Positions 36,803-43,953 of a DNA stretch of 64,000 bases are shown here, one piece after another (positions within the stretch are counted from its first letter, which is position 1; each line of letters begins with the position of its first letter). The translations under genes were made by a program, and so were the position numbers. The notes beneath the pieces are model-generated. The model was not told where the DNA came from. It was given only the letters and a program-made list of their open reading frames with translations, and made no database searches. This stretch comes from Limnobacter sp. SAORIC-580 (GTDB lineage Bacteria > Pseudomonadota > Gammaproteobacteria > Burkholderiales > Burkholderiaceae_B). The stretch spans positions 434,001-498,000 of the forward strand of contig NZ_CP053084.1 in NCBI RefSeq assembly GCF_013004065.1, given 5' to 3'.

Positions 36803-37396
36803 GTGGCTAGAGTATTGAAAGAACAAAAACACGATGACGGGCGGCGTGGCGACATTGTTCGTGCAGCCGCGAAGCTGTTTCGCGACAAGGGCTACGATGG
36901 TGCCAGCATGCGGGCCATTGCCAACGCGGTAGGCATGCAGTGCGGCAGCCCTTTTTACCACTTTGCCAGCAAGCAAGACATTTTGGTGGCGGTGGTTGAG
37001 GAAGGCTTGCGCCAGGGGCTTGAAAAAACCCGTGCTGTCGTCAAACCCAACTTGCCGGCTGATGCGCAGTTTCGTGCCCTGGTGAAAGTGCACCTCAGCA
37101 TTATTCTCGAAGACGGCAATGACTTCATTCCAGTGATGCTTTACAACTGGCGTTGCCTGGACGAGGTACACCAGCGCAGGCTGATTGCAACCAAAGATGA
37201 ATATGACGCCATTTGGCAAAATGCCGTGAACGGCTTGCACAATGCAGGTTTTCTGGGTGGAGACACCAAGTTTGCGCGCTTGATGGTATTGGGTGCCATG
37301 AACTTCATGGTGACTTGGTACAAGCCGAAGAAAGGCGACAGCCTGGACACGCTTTCAGACAAAGTGGTGGCTTTCTTTTTGTCCCAACACGCTTGA
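36803..37396 (+). CDS. TetR-family transcriptional regulator
   Basis: This 197-residue repressor has an N-terminal TetR helix-turn-helix (DIVRAAAKLFRDKGYDGASM, then AIANAVGMQCGSPFYHFASKQDIL) and an all-helical ligand domain with LGAMNFMVTWYKPKKGDS, a common ending of acyl-CoA-responsive TetR proteins. The start is a GTG at 36803 with AAAGGA eight bases upstream; the frame is open to 36761 inside the GNAT gene. It is the last gene of its operon. A 16-bp operator-like repeat occurs before this operon and before atuA, which suggests that it represses both. Confidence 0.9.
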   Translation: MARVLKEQKHDDGRRGDIVRAAAKLFRDKGYDGASMRAIANAVGMQCGSPFYHFASKQDILVAVVEEGLRQGLEKTRAVVKPNLPADAQFRALVKVHLSIILEDGNDFIPVMLYNWRCLDEVHQRRLIATKDEYDAIWQNAVNGLHNAGFLGGDTKFARLMVLGAMNFMVTWYKPKKGDSLDTLSDKVVAFFLSQHA

Positions 37397-37400
37397 ATAG

Positions 37401-37445
37401 AAAAAGCCCTTGCTGGCATGATTTCCACCAGCAAGGGCTTTTTTA
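37401..37445. terminator. Strong bidirectional terminator
   Basis: AAAAAGCCCTTGCTGG (37401-37416) pairs with CCAGCAAGGGCTTTTT (37428-37443) around an 11-base loop. It ends the TetR operon on the plus strand and the convergent secreted-protein gene on the minus strand. Confidence 0.95.
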
Positions 37446-37460
37446 TTGCGTTGCTTGCGA

Positions 37461-38222
37461 TTAACGCAGCAAGCCTGTCAATGAAGCTGGGCGGGCAGCA
37501 ATCACGTTCTGGATCAAGCTTGAGGTCATCGCGGTAATGGCACCCAGTTGGCCCGCATTCATCATGCTGGCTGTCGCGCTCAAATTACCAGCCATGTTGG
37601 CTGTGGCCAAGCCTGCAATATCCAGTGAACCTGTGCTGGCCATGTCGGCAGCCAGGTTTGCACCAGAGGTCATATTGGCCACGTTTTGCACAGTGCCCAA
37701 TACGCCGCCAGTCACACCTTCAACCACGGTACCTGCTGTCTGGTACACGCCATCGACTGTATTCAACACCTGGCCCAGTTGCTCGCCGCTCAAATTCACA
37801 GTGGCGCTCAGGCTGGCGTTGGCACTTGCCATGGCTTGGCCAGCGTTTTCCTGGCCCGCTTCGGTAGATTCACCCACGCTGTCACCAGTTGCAGCGGTTT
37901 GGTCGCCTGCTTCAGGTTGTTCCATTTCCGGGGCTTCAGCTGTTGGGGCTGGTTCGTTGGTGGGCGTGGGTTCAGCCACTGGTGTTGGTTCTGGGGTTGC
38001 TTCAGGAGCAGGTTGGGCTGCCGGCGGTTGCTGGTGCTGGAACAGGCTGACCTTGATTTCACCCTGTGCCTGACCCTGGGCAGAAGCCTGTTGGCCTGAA
38101 TGCGCGGCAGCGAACAAGGCGCCCCAGCCGTTCAGGGTAGCAATGTCAGAAGCCTGGGCTGTCATGGGCATTGCGAAAGAGGAAGCGATGGCTGCAACGA
38201 TTGCGATCTGTTTAACTTGCAT
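37461..38222 (-). CDS. Secreted Pro/Ala/Glu-rich protein, unknown function
   Basis: This 253-residue protein has a clear signal peptide (MQVKQIAIVAAIASSFAMPMTAQA, then SDIATL). Residues about 45-125 are low-complexity, rich in Gln, Pro, Ala, Thr and Glu (HQQPPAAQPAPEATPEPTP, later NEPAPTAEAPEMEQPEAG). The second half is Ala/Gly/Ser/Asn/Met-rich with imperfect heptad-like repetition (GVLGTVQNVANMTSG, LAADMASTGSLDIAG, NMAGNLSATASMMN) and may be amphipathic or amyloid-like. There are no cysteines. AGGAGA precedes the ATG. I know no family match. An extracellular-matrix or surface role would fit, but that is speculation. Confidence 0.75.
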   Translation of the reverse strand: MQVKQIAIVAAIASSFAMPMTAQASDIATLNGWGALFAAAHSGQQASAQGQAQGEIKVSLFQHQQPPAAQPAPEATPEPTPVAEPTPTNEPAPTAEAPEMEQPEAGDQTAATGDSVGESTEAGQENAGQAMASANASLSATVNLSGEQLGQVLNTVDGVYQTAGTVVEGVTGGVLGTVQNVANMTSGANLAADMASTGSLDIAGLATANMAGNLSATASMMNAGQLGAITAMTSSLIQNVIAARPASLTGLLR

Positions 38223-38362
38223 GGTGTTCTCCTGTGTGTTGGGTGTAGTAGGCGCTTTCTGGATCTCGCCTCACACTTTCACTAACGGAGACACCGTGTA
38301 GGAAAAAGATAACTAGCTAGGGGGTCCGCCCAACGTGGTGTACCCCTTCAAACAGGTGAAGA

Positions 38363-40144
38363 TTATTCGGTAATTTTCATGTTCAGCATCACCTGGGCCA
38401 TGCCCTTGCCCAGCGGATCGTTTCTCATCGAGGTCATGCCACCACCATCGAGTGCTTCTTTCATAACGAGATTAAAGGCTTGAACTTGAGGTAGCTCGAA
38501 AGTGTGAACCTCACCTTTCACCAGGTGAGCCAAGTGGTTTTTTACATTCTTGGGGCGTAGTAAATACCGCAGCACCGGCCAATACTCCGGCTTTCTGGCC
38601 ACAATGCCCACGTTGCTGGTGTCGCCTTTGTCGCCGCTTCGACCGTGTGCAATTTCAATCAAGGGTTTGCCCAATAGCTCGCGGGGCACTGTTATTTCGT
38701 CAAATGACTGTTCCGTAGTCGGGTGGGTTTCGGCGCGTGCCTTGGGGTGTTCCGGTTCCTGGTATTGAATGTTTTCACCGCCCACCTGCACCGCCGCAGT
38801 TTGCATGTGTTTGGGCACAAAGCAGCTGAACATTTTTACCAAGGGGGTTACATTGGGGCGTCCCATACCAAAGTTGCCGCTGGTACCCGGCGCATAGCTG
38901 GTGCCTGCCGGGGCAATTTCACGAGAGAAAATTGCAGCGGCTTTTTTGTCGCTGTGCGTAATTGCAATGCGCATCATGGCTTCGTGACCCAACTGCACCT
39001 GTGCATGTGGGCCCAAATCGGTTTCACTGCCAATGATTTCGATGGATGTGCGTGTGTAGTCTGCCAAACCTTGGCGCTTGAACATGGCGCGTGTACGTTC
39101 CAGAATGGTTTCGCCTGTGCGCTTAGCCTTGGCATGCGCATCAAACCCCACAATCGACAGCATGCCAATGCATCGAAAACCCTCTGGATACGTGGCACAC
39201 ACCTTGTACAGGTCGCTGGGTGCTTTGCCAGTGGCTCCATAAATCCGTACCCGGTTCGGGCCGGTTTCTTCAATATTCACTGTGGTGAAGTCGCACACCA
39301 CATCGGGCAGGGCATAGTTGGCTGGGTCATGAATTTCGTAAAGCAATTGCTCGGTGGCCACGGCTTTATTCACCAATCCGCCTGTACCTTCCGGTTTGCT
39401 CAATTCAAAGCTTCCATCCGCAGCCACTTCCACAATCGGGTAACCAATATTGGCCCAGTCAGGCACTTGTTGCCAGTCTGTGAACAGCCCGCCGGTGGCC
39501 TGTGCGCCGCACTCCACAATGTGACCTGCCAGGCTGCCTTGCGCAAGCGGGTTCAAGTCTGTGGTTTGCCACTTGAATTCATGCACCAGTGCGCCCAACA
39601 CCATCGCGCTGTCGACCACACGGCCGGTAATCACAATATCAGCACCCGCATCCAGTGCAGCAGCAATGGGAAAAGCACCCAGGTAGGCATTGGCTGTCAG
39701 GAAAAATGGCGGCGCAGCCTGGCTTGAATGCTGGTCTCGCAATTCAACGCCATCCTTGCGCAGCTGGCCAAGCGTGCCTGTTGCGTCATCGCCGCTGACC
39801 ACGCCAATTCGAATGGTGTGGCCAGCCTCTATCATGGCTTGCTGCAAGGCCGCTGCACAACCGGCAGGGTTAAGCCCGCCTGCGTTCGCGATAATCTTGA
39901 TGCCTTTGGATTTGGCCGCGGGCAGGGTCCTCTTCATCAGGTCAATGAAGTCGAGTGCATATCCGTGCTCCGGGTTTTTCATGCGCATGCCCGCCATGAT
40001 GGCCAGGGTCAGTTCCGCAAGGTAATCGTAGGTGATGTACTGTATTCCCGGAACCTTCAGCAGTTGTTCAGTGCCCAGGCTGCTGTCGCCCCAAAAGCCG
40101 CAGGCGCCGCCGATTTTGATGGTGTTTGGGGTTGGCATGCTCAT
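38363..40144 (-). CDS. AtuA-family (acyclic terpene utilisation / DUF1446) protein
   Basis: This 593-residue cytoplasmic protein belongs to the AtuA family. Landmarks are IKIGGACGFWGDS at the start, YITYDYLAELTLAIM, NAGGLNPAGCA, DIVITGRVVDSAMVLG and GHIVECGAQATGGLFTDW. From about residue 490 it carries the AtuA-like C-terminal domain (IAHGRSGDKGDTSNVGIVARKPEYWPVL). AtuA is needed for citronellol and geraniol catabolism in pseudomonads, but its reaction is not defined, and other family members sit in branched-acid pathways. No other atu genes (carboxylase, dehydrogenase) are nearby. The ATG at 40144 is used; a GTG at 40150 and an ATG at 40138 are alternatives without a ribosome-binding site. 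A TetR operator lies 56 bases upstream. Confidence 0.87.
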   Translation of the reverse strand: MSMPTPNTIKIGGACGFWGDSSLGTEQLLKVPGIQYITYDYLAELTLAIMAGMRMKNPEHGYALDFIDLMKRTLPAAKSKGIKIIANAGGLNPAGCAAALQQAMIEAGHTIRIGVVSGDDATGTLGQLRKDGVELRDQHSSQAAPPFFLTANAYLGAFPIAAALDAGADIVITGRVVDSAMVLGALVHEFKWQTTDLNPLAQGSLAGHIVECGAQATGGLFTDWQQVPDWANIGYPIVEVAADGSFELSKPEGTGGLVNKAVATEQLLYEIHDPANYALPDVVCDFTTVNIEETGPNRVRIYGATGKAPSDLYKVCATYPEGFRCIGMLSIVGFDAHAKAKRTGETILERTRAMFKRQGLADYTRTSIEIIGSETDLGPHAQVQLGHEAMMRIAITHSDKKAAAIFSREIAPAGTSYAPGTSGNFGMGRPNVTPLVKMFSCFVPKHMQTAAVQVGGENIQYQEPEHPKARAETHPTTEQSFDEITVPRELLGKPLIEIAHGRSGDKGDTSNVGIVARKPEYWPVLRYLLRPKNVKNHLAHLVKGEVHTFELPQVQAFNLVMKEALDGGGMTSMRNDPLGKGMAQVMLNMKITE

Positions 40145-40199
40145 GGTCACTTGTTGATGATTTTGGGAAGTCCATCATAGCAAAGCCATTTGTAATAAA

Positions 40200-40215
40200 T
40201 CAAACGATCGTTTGA
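40200..40215. promoter_or_regulatory. TetR-type operator upstream of atuA
   Basis: TCAAACGATCGTTTGA is a perfect 16-bp palindrome in the 66-base gap between the Fic gene and the AtuA gene. It matches the general form CAAAC-N4-GTTTG bound by TetR-family fatty-acid regulators such as PsrA, and closely resembles the site upstream of the TetR operon at 36092. Confidence 0.68.
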
Positions 40216-40216
40216 A

Positions 40217-41353
40217 TTAATCAAATTGTTGGTAGCTTCTCTGCAGTGCAGCCATCATCAAATTTGCTGCACTGGTTGTGTTGTGGTTCATGTCAGGCGC
40301 AATCCTTGGGAACACCATCATGTTTTTGCCTTCATCGTCAAAGCAAGCGGGCAACAGTTCTGATCTCAGCAGCACAAAATCAGCAATCAGGCGGCAGGTT
40401 CTGCCGTTGCCATCTGAAAAAGGATGAATTGAAATTCCTTTCATGGCGGTTCTTGCCGCCAGCAAAATTGGGTTGACATTGCCCAGGTTCAATTCTTCGG
40501 CCACTTCATTGCACAAGGTGTTCAATTCGGTGTTGACCATTGAGCCGGGCACCGCAAGGCGGCTTGGGTGGGGGTCGGTGCTGCCTTTGGCGTCACAGGG
40601 TCCAACCCACACATTGTTCAGTTGCCTTACTTTCCCACCTGCACTGTTGTGAATTTCTTGCATCAGCACCGTATTGATGCGAATGAACAAATTGCGAATG
40701 GCCTCCGGCGTTACAGGTTCCCTGCGCTTGGCGGTTTCGTAGACGATGGTGCTGGCCAGGTCCCAATTCGCCAAGGCCATGCTGTGGTGTGCATTGCGAT
40801 GTTTCAATGTTTCTGAACCACCACGGCGAAGCAGGGCAAGCTGTTCCAGGTGCGAGGGTTGAACTTCCGGTATCCGAGTCTTGAACTGTTCAAGTTTTTG
40901 ATCCGCCAGGCAAATCACGATTGGGTTCACTGGCTGATTGAAAATGTAATCAAAATTGCGTTTCATGGCTGCATCATCTTGCCCTGAGGTAAGCAGGTGC
41001 AGGCGTGCGTCAAGTATTGGAATTTCATCTAGCCCAGCCTTTTTGCAGTCTGGTGCGGGCGGTTTGGTGTAGTGTGTTTTCAGGCTGCTTGGCACAAATC
41101 CGTCACCCAGCTTTTCTTTTGTTATTACCTTAGGCCACTTGCCGTCGGCCGTTTTTATTGCACGTGAACTCGATAGTTCGGATTGATTGGGTAATTGACA
41201 CCGGTTCGCCACCAAACCAGGAAGGGACAATCTCGCAATTGTTTTCGCGGCGCTTGAAACTGAAGGTGTGTGTTGTATTGAAGCTTCCTCGGAAGCAGAG
41301 GGTTCTTCAACCGCTTTTGCGTCGCACACCGCAAATTGGTTTGCCTTGAGCAT
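40217..41353 (-). CDS. Fic domain protein (probable AMP transferase)
   Basis: This 378-residue protein carries an intact Fic motif, HPFSDGNGRTCR at residues 310-321, with the catalytic His, the Mg2+-binding Asp, the anion-binding GNG and the Arg. Most such proteins attach AMP from ATP to a target hydroxyl. A flap-like segment is visible upstream (NNVWVGPCDAKG). I see no clear S/T-x-x-x-E-G/N inhibitory motif and no antitoxin gene beside it. The first 110 residues are Ser/Pro/Lys-rich and look disordered, unlike housekeeping Fic proteins, so it may be a secreted effector or a protein with an external regulator. The start has no ribosome-binding site, and the stop touches the atuA operator. Confidence 0.85.
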   Translation of the reverse strand: MLKANQFAVCDAKAVEEPSASEEASIQHTPSVSSAAKTIARLSLPGLVANRCQLPNQSELSSSRAIKTADGKWPKVITKEKLGDGFVPSSLKTHYTKPPAPDCKKAGLDEIPILDARLHLLTSGQDDAAMKRNFDYIFNQPVNPIVICLADQKLEQFKTRIPEVQPSHLEQLALLRRGGSETLKHRNAHHSMALANWDLASTIVYETAKRREPVTPEAIRNLFIRINTVLMQEIHNSAGGKVRQLNNVWVGPCDAKGSTDPHPSRLAVPGSMVNTELNTLCNEVAEELNLGNVNPILLAARTAMKGISIHPFSDGNGRTCRLIADFVLLRSELLPACFDDEGKNMMVFPRIAPDMNHNTTSAANLMMAALQRSYQQFD

Positions 41354-41429
41354 AAGTCAGGTCGCGAGGATGGATATTGTAGTGAGTTGACAAGATCCAA
41401 GCTTGGTTCCGCAATTGTCTGCAAATTAC

Positions 41430-41852
41430 TCAGCTTTTGTAGCTTGATAGATGAATGCTGGTCTCGGTGTTGCTGATCCCCTTGATCAGTCGAATTCGTT
41501 CCAAAATTCCTGACAGCCCGGTCAGGTTTTCTGCCTGCAACTCGACCAGCAAGTCCCAGCGTCCATTGGTGCTGTGAATGGCGGTTACCCCAGGTTCCCC
41601 GAGCAGCTTCGCCAGTACGGTGCGGCTGTCGTTGCCTTCAATCAAAATACTCATCCAGGCGACAATCAGATTGGGTGTTGTGTCAGGCCGCAATTTGACA
41701 CTGTAGCCCACGATCACGCCTGAGCTCTCCAGCTTGTTGATTCGATTGGTCACTGTGCCGCGGGACACTTTCAGATGGTGGGCCAACGCCGCGATGCTCA
41801 ACCTGGCATTGGTACGAAGCAGCCCCAAAAGTTGGCGATCTAAAGTATCCAT
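41430..41852 (-). CDS. Lrp/AsnC-family regulator
   Basis: This 140-residue regulator has the Lrp layout: an N-terminal helix-turn-helix (LDRQLLGLLRTNARLSIAALAHHLKVSRGTVTNRINKL reads as helices 1-4) and a C-terminal RAM/AsnC ligand domain (TAIHSTNGRWDLLVELQAE). Members bind amino acids and control amino-acid catabolism. It is transcribed away from the ornithine cyclodeaminase-arginase-putA operon, so arginine or ornithine is its likely signal. An AAGCA-N7-TGCTT inverted repeat in the 137-base gap is a candidate binding site. Confidence 0.92.
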   Translation of the reverse strand: MDTLDRQLLGLLRTNARLSIAALAHHLKVSRGTVTNRINKLESSGVIVGYSVKLRPDTTPNLIVAWMSILIEGNDSRTVLAKLLGEPGVTAIHSTNGRWDLLVELQAENLTGLSGILERIRLIKGISNTETSIHLSSYKS

Positions 41853-41905
41853 GCTATCGAAGTGTAAGGTGGTTCTGTCATTGTGCTAGAAAAATGCCAT
41901 TTTGT

Positions 41906-41922
41906 AAGCAAATTGTGTGCTT
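41906..41922. promoter_or_regulatory. Inverted repeat AAGCA-N7-TGCTT, candidate Lrp-type site
   Basis: The repeat lies in the divergent gap, 54 bases from the Lrp-type start and 68 from the cyclodeaminase start. The AT-rich centre (AATTGTG) and dyad form suit an Lrp/AsnC site. Position is the main support. Confidence 0.35.
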
Positions 41923-41989
41923 TTGATTGCCTTGAATGGGCAGCACAATGGTGGTTCTACTTGCAATTCAGCAGGTGAGGGAGGATGCG

Positions 41990-43018
41990 ATGCGCACCTT
42001 ATTCCTGAGCGCTCAGGGCGCGGCAACACTGATTTCGCGGGCTGGTCTGGCACGCTGTATTCGGGGAATGGTTAACGAGATTGATCATGATTTCAAGCGC
42101 TGGGAACAGTTTGACAAGTCGGCGCGCCTGGCGAGTCATTCTGCACAGGGCGTGATTGAAATCATGCCAATCAGCGATGGACAAACCTATGGTTTCAAAT
42201 ACGTCAACGGGCATCCCAACAATCACCGGCATGAATTGCCCACGGTCATGGCCTTTGGCGTTCTCGCTCGTGTAGAAACCGGCCTGCCGGAGTTTGTCAG
42301 TGAATTGACGTTGGTTACCGCGTTGCGTACTGCGGCGACTTCTGCACTGGCAGCACAGCACATGACCAACCCAGCGGTGCGTAGCATGGCGCTGATCGGC
42401 AATGGTGCGCAAAGCGAGTTTCAGGCTGTTGCGTTTCACGAGCTGCTGGGCATTGACACGTTTTATTTGTACGACACCGATTTTTCGGCCACTGAAAAAC
42501 TGGCCATTCATTTGTATGAACTCGGCTTGAAGACTATATTGTGCAAAAGTGTCCCGGAAGCTGTACGTGAGGTTGACGTGATCACCACTGCCACAGCCGC
42601 AAAAACCCATGCCAGCGTGTTGACCAAAAACATGCTGAGGCCAGGTGTTCACATCAATGCCATAGGCGGCGACTGCCCCGGCAAAACCGAGCTTCACCCC
42701 GATATTCTTCGCGACGCCCGCGTATTTGTTGAATATGAACCGCAAACGCGGATTGAGGGTGAGATCCAGCAAATGCCCAAGGATTTTCCAGTGACGGAGT
42801 TGTGGGAAGTGCTGACCGGTTTTGCGCTTGGGCGCACAGCGCCCGATCAAATCACTGTGTTTGACTCGGTGGGCTTTGCACTCGAGGATTTTTCCGTGAT
42901 GCGCTACATGCACCGGTTGGCGCTTGCACAGGGCGAGCTTGAATCACTGTCCTTGATCCCTGAACTGCCGGATCCCAAGAATTTGTACAGTTGGTTGAAA
43001 CACGGGGAGGTCGCATGA
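41990..43018 (+). CDS. Ornithine cyclodeaminase family protein
   Basis: The enzyme converts ornithine to proline and ammonia with internal NAD recycling. The 342-residue chain has the mu-crystallin/OCD landmarks GFKYVNGHPNN (substrate loop), SELTLVTALRTAATSALAAQHM, the NAD-binding GNGAQSEFQA and the PGVHINAIGGDCPGKTEL segment. GGDCPGKTEL with the catalytic Asp in DCPG is typical of true OCD rather than alanine dehydrogenase or siderophore relatives. The start at 41990 (MRTLFLS) has a strong GAGGGAGG upstream. Its stop overlaps the arginase start as ATGA. Confidence 0.92.
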   Translation: MRTLFLSAQGAATLISRAGLARCIRGMVNEIDHDFKRWEQFDKSARLASHSAQGVIEIMPISDGQTYGFKYVNGHPNNHRHELPTVMAFGVLARVETGLPEFVSELTLVTALRTAATSALAAQHMTNPAVRSMALIGNGAQSEFQAVAFHELLGIDTFYLYDTDFSATEKLAIHLYELGLKTILCKSVPEAVREVDVITTATAAKTHASVLTKNMLRPGVHINAIGGDCPGKTELHPDILRDARVFVEYEPQTRIEGEIQQMPKDFPVTELWEVLTGFALGRTAPDQITVFDSVGFALEDFSVMRYMHRLALAQGELESLSLIPELPDPKNLYSWLKHGEVA

Positions 43019-43953
43019 TTTCACTGATCGGTGCCCCGTGCGATGCCGGCGCAAATATGGCTGGTGCTGCACTGGGGCCTTGTGCACTAAGGCGTGCGGG
43101 TGTTCAGCAAGGTTTGCAAAAAATCGGTTGCAAAGTGATTGACCGCGGCGATCTAAAAATACCGACATCTGAACCGCATGTCGAGGTGCAGGGGTATCGG
43201 AATTTTCATGAAGTACTGGCGTGGAATCGGGCAGTGTATGCCGCGGTGGCCGACGCATTGAATGTTGGCGATATTCCCGTATTGCTGGGTGGCGATCATT
43301 CGCTGGCCATGGGTTCAATCAGTGCGGTGGCAGCGAATTGCCAACGTCAGAACAAAGAACTGCGCGTGTTGTGGCTGGATGCGCATGCAGACTTCAATAC
43401 GGCCAATACTTCGATCACCGGCAATATGCATGGCATGCCATTGACCGCGCTGTGCGGTCAGGGACCTTCTGAGTTGACCGAGCTTGCCGGGTTCGCCCCA
43501 GCCTTGCGTGCTTCTCAAATTCGATTGTTGGGTGTGCGTTCTGTTGACCCTGAAGAGCGCCGCGCGGTGCGCCGTGCGGCTTTGCCCATGCTTACCATGC
43601 GGCACATACAAGGGCGTGGAATTATTCAGGCCATGAATATTGCACTGAGCGACATTGAGCCGGGTACGCATTTGCACGTGAGTTTCGATGTGGATTGCCT
43701 TGACCCCTTGGTGTTACCCGGCGTGAGTACCCCGGAAGACGGTGGTTTGCAGCTCGATTCGCTTCGATATTGCATGGCGCGCATTGCTCAAACCGGTTGT
43801 GTTGGGTCGGTCGATCTGGTTGAGTTAAACCCTGCCGCAGACCCCACTGGCAGCAGTGCTCAGCGTGCAGTGGAGTTGCTGACTGTTCTTCTGAATCCGC
43901 ATTGGGAGCGGCATGTACAGCGTTCGTTTGACTGGGCTGAACATGCAGGCTGA
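43015..43953 (+). CDS. rocF: Arginase
   Basis: The enzyme splits arginine into ornithine and urea. The 312-residue protein has the three Mn-binding motifs of the ureohydrolases, GGDHSLAMG, DAHADFNT and SFDVDCLDP, plus VSTPEDGGL and the ending DLVELNPAADPTG. The opening MISLIGAPCDAGANMAGAALGPCALR is typical of RocF-type arginase rather than agmatinase. The ATG at 43015 overlaps the cyclodeaminase stop. The end overlaps the start of putA by 41 bases. Together with its neighbours it feeds arginine to glutamate. Confidence 0.93.
   Translation: MISLIGAPCDAGANMAGAALGPCALRRAGVQQGLQKIGCKVIDRGDLKIPTSEPHVEVQGYRNFHEVLAWNRAVYAAVADALNVGDIPVLLGGDHSLAMGSISAVAANCQRQNKELRVLWLDAHADFNTANTSITGNMHGMPLTALCGQGPSELTELAGFAPALRASQIRLLGVRSVDPEERRAVRRAALPMLTMRHIQGRGIIQAMNIALSDIEPGTHLHVSFDVDCLDPLVLPGVSTPEDGGLQLDSLRYCMARIAQTGCVGSVDLVELNPAADPTGSSAQRAVELLTVLLNPHWERHVQRSFDWAEHAG

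Noticed and set aside
37686..38099. Plus-strand frames opposite the Pro/Ala/Glu-rich gene
   Set aside because: Low-complexity repeats give long open frames on both strands; only the minus frame has a signal peptide and ribosome-binding site.
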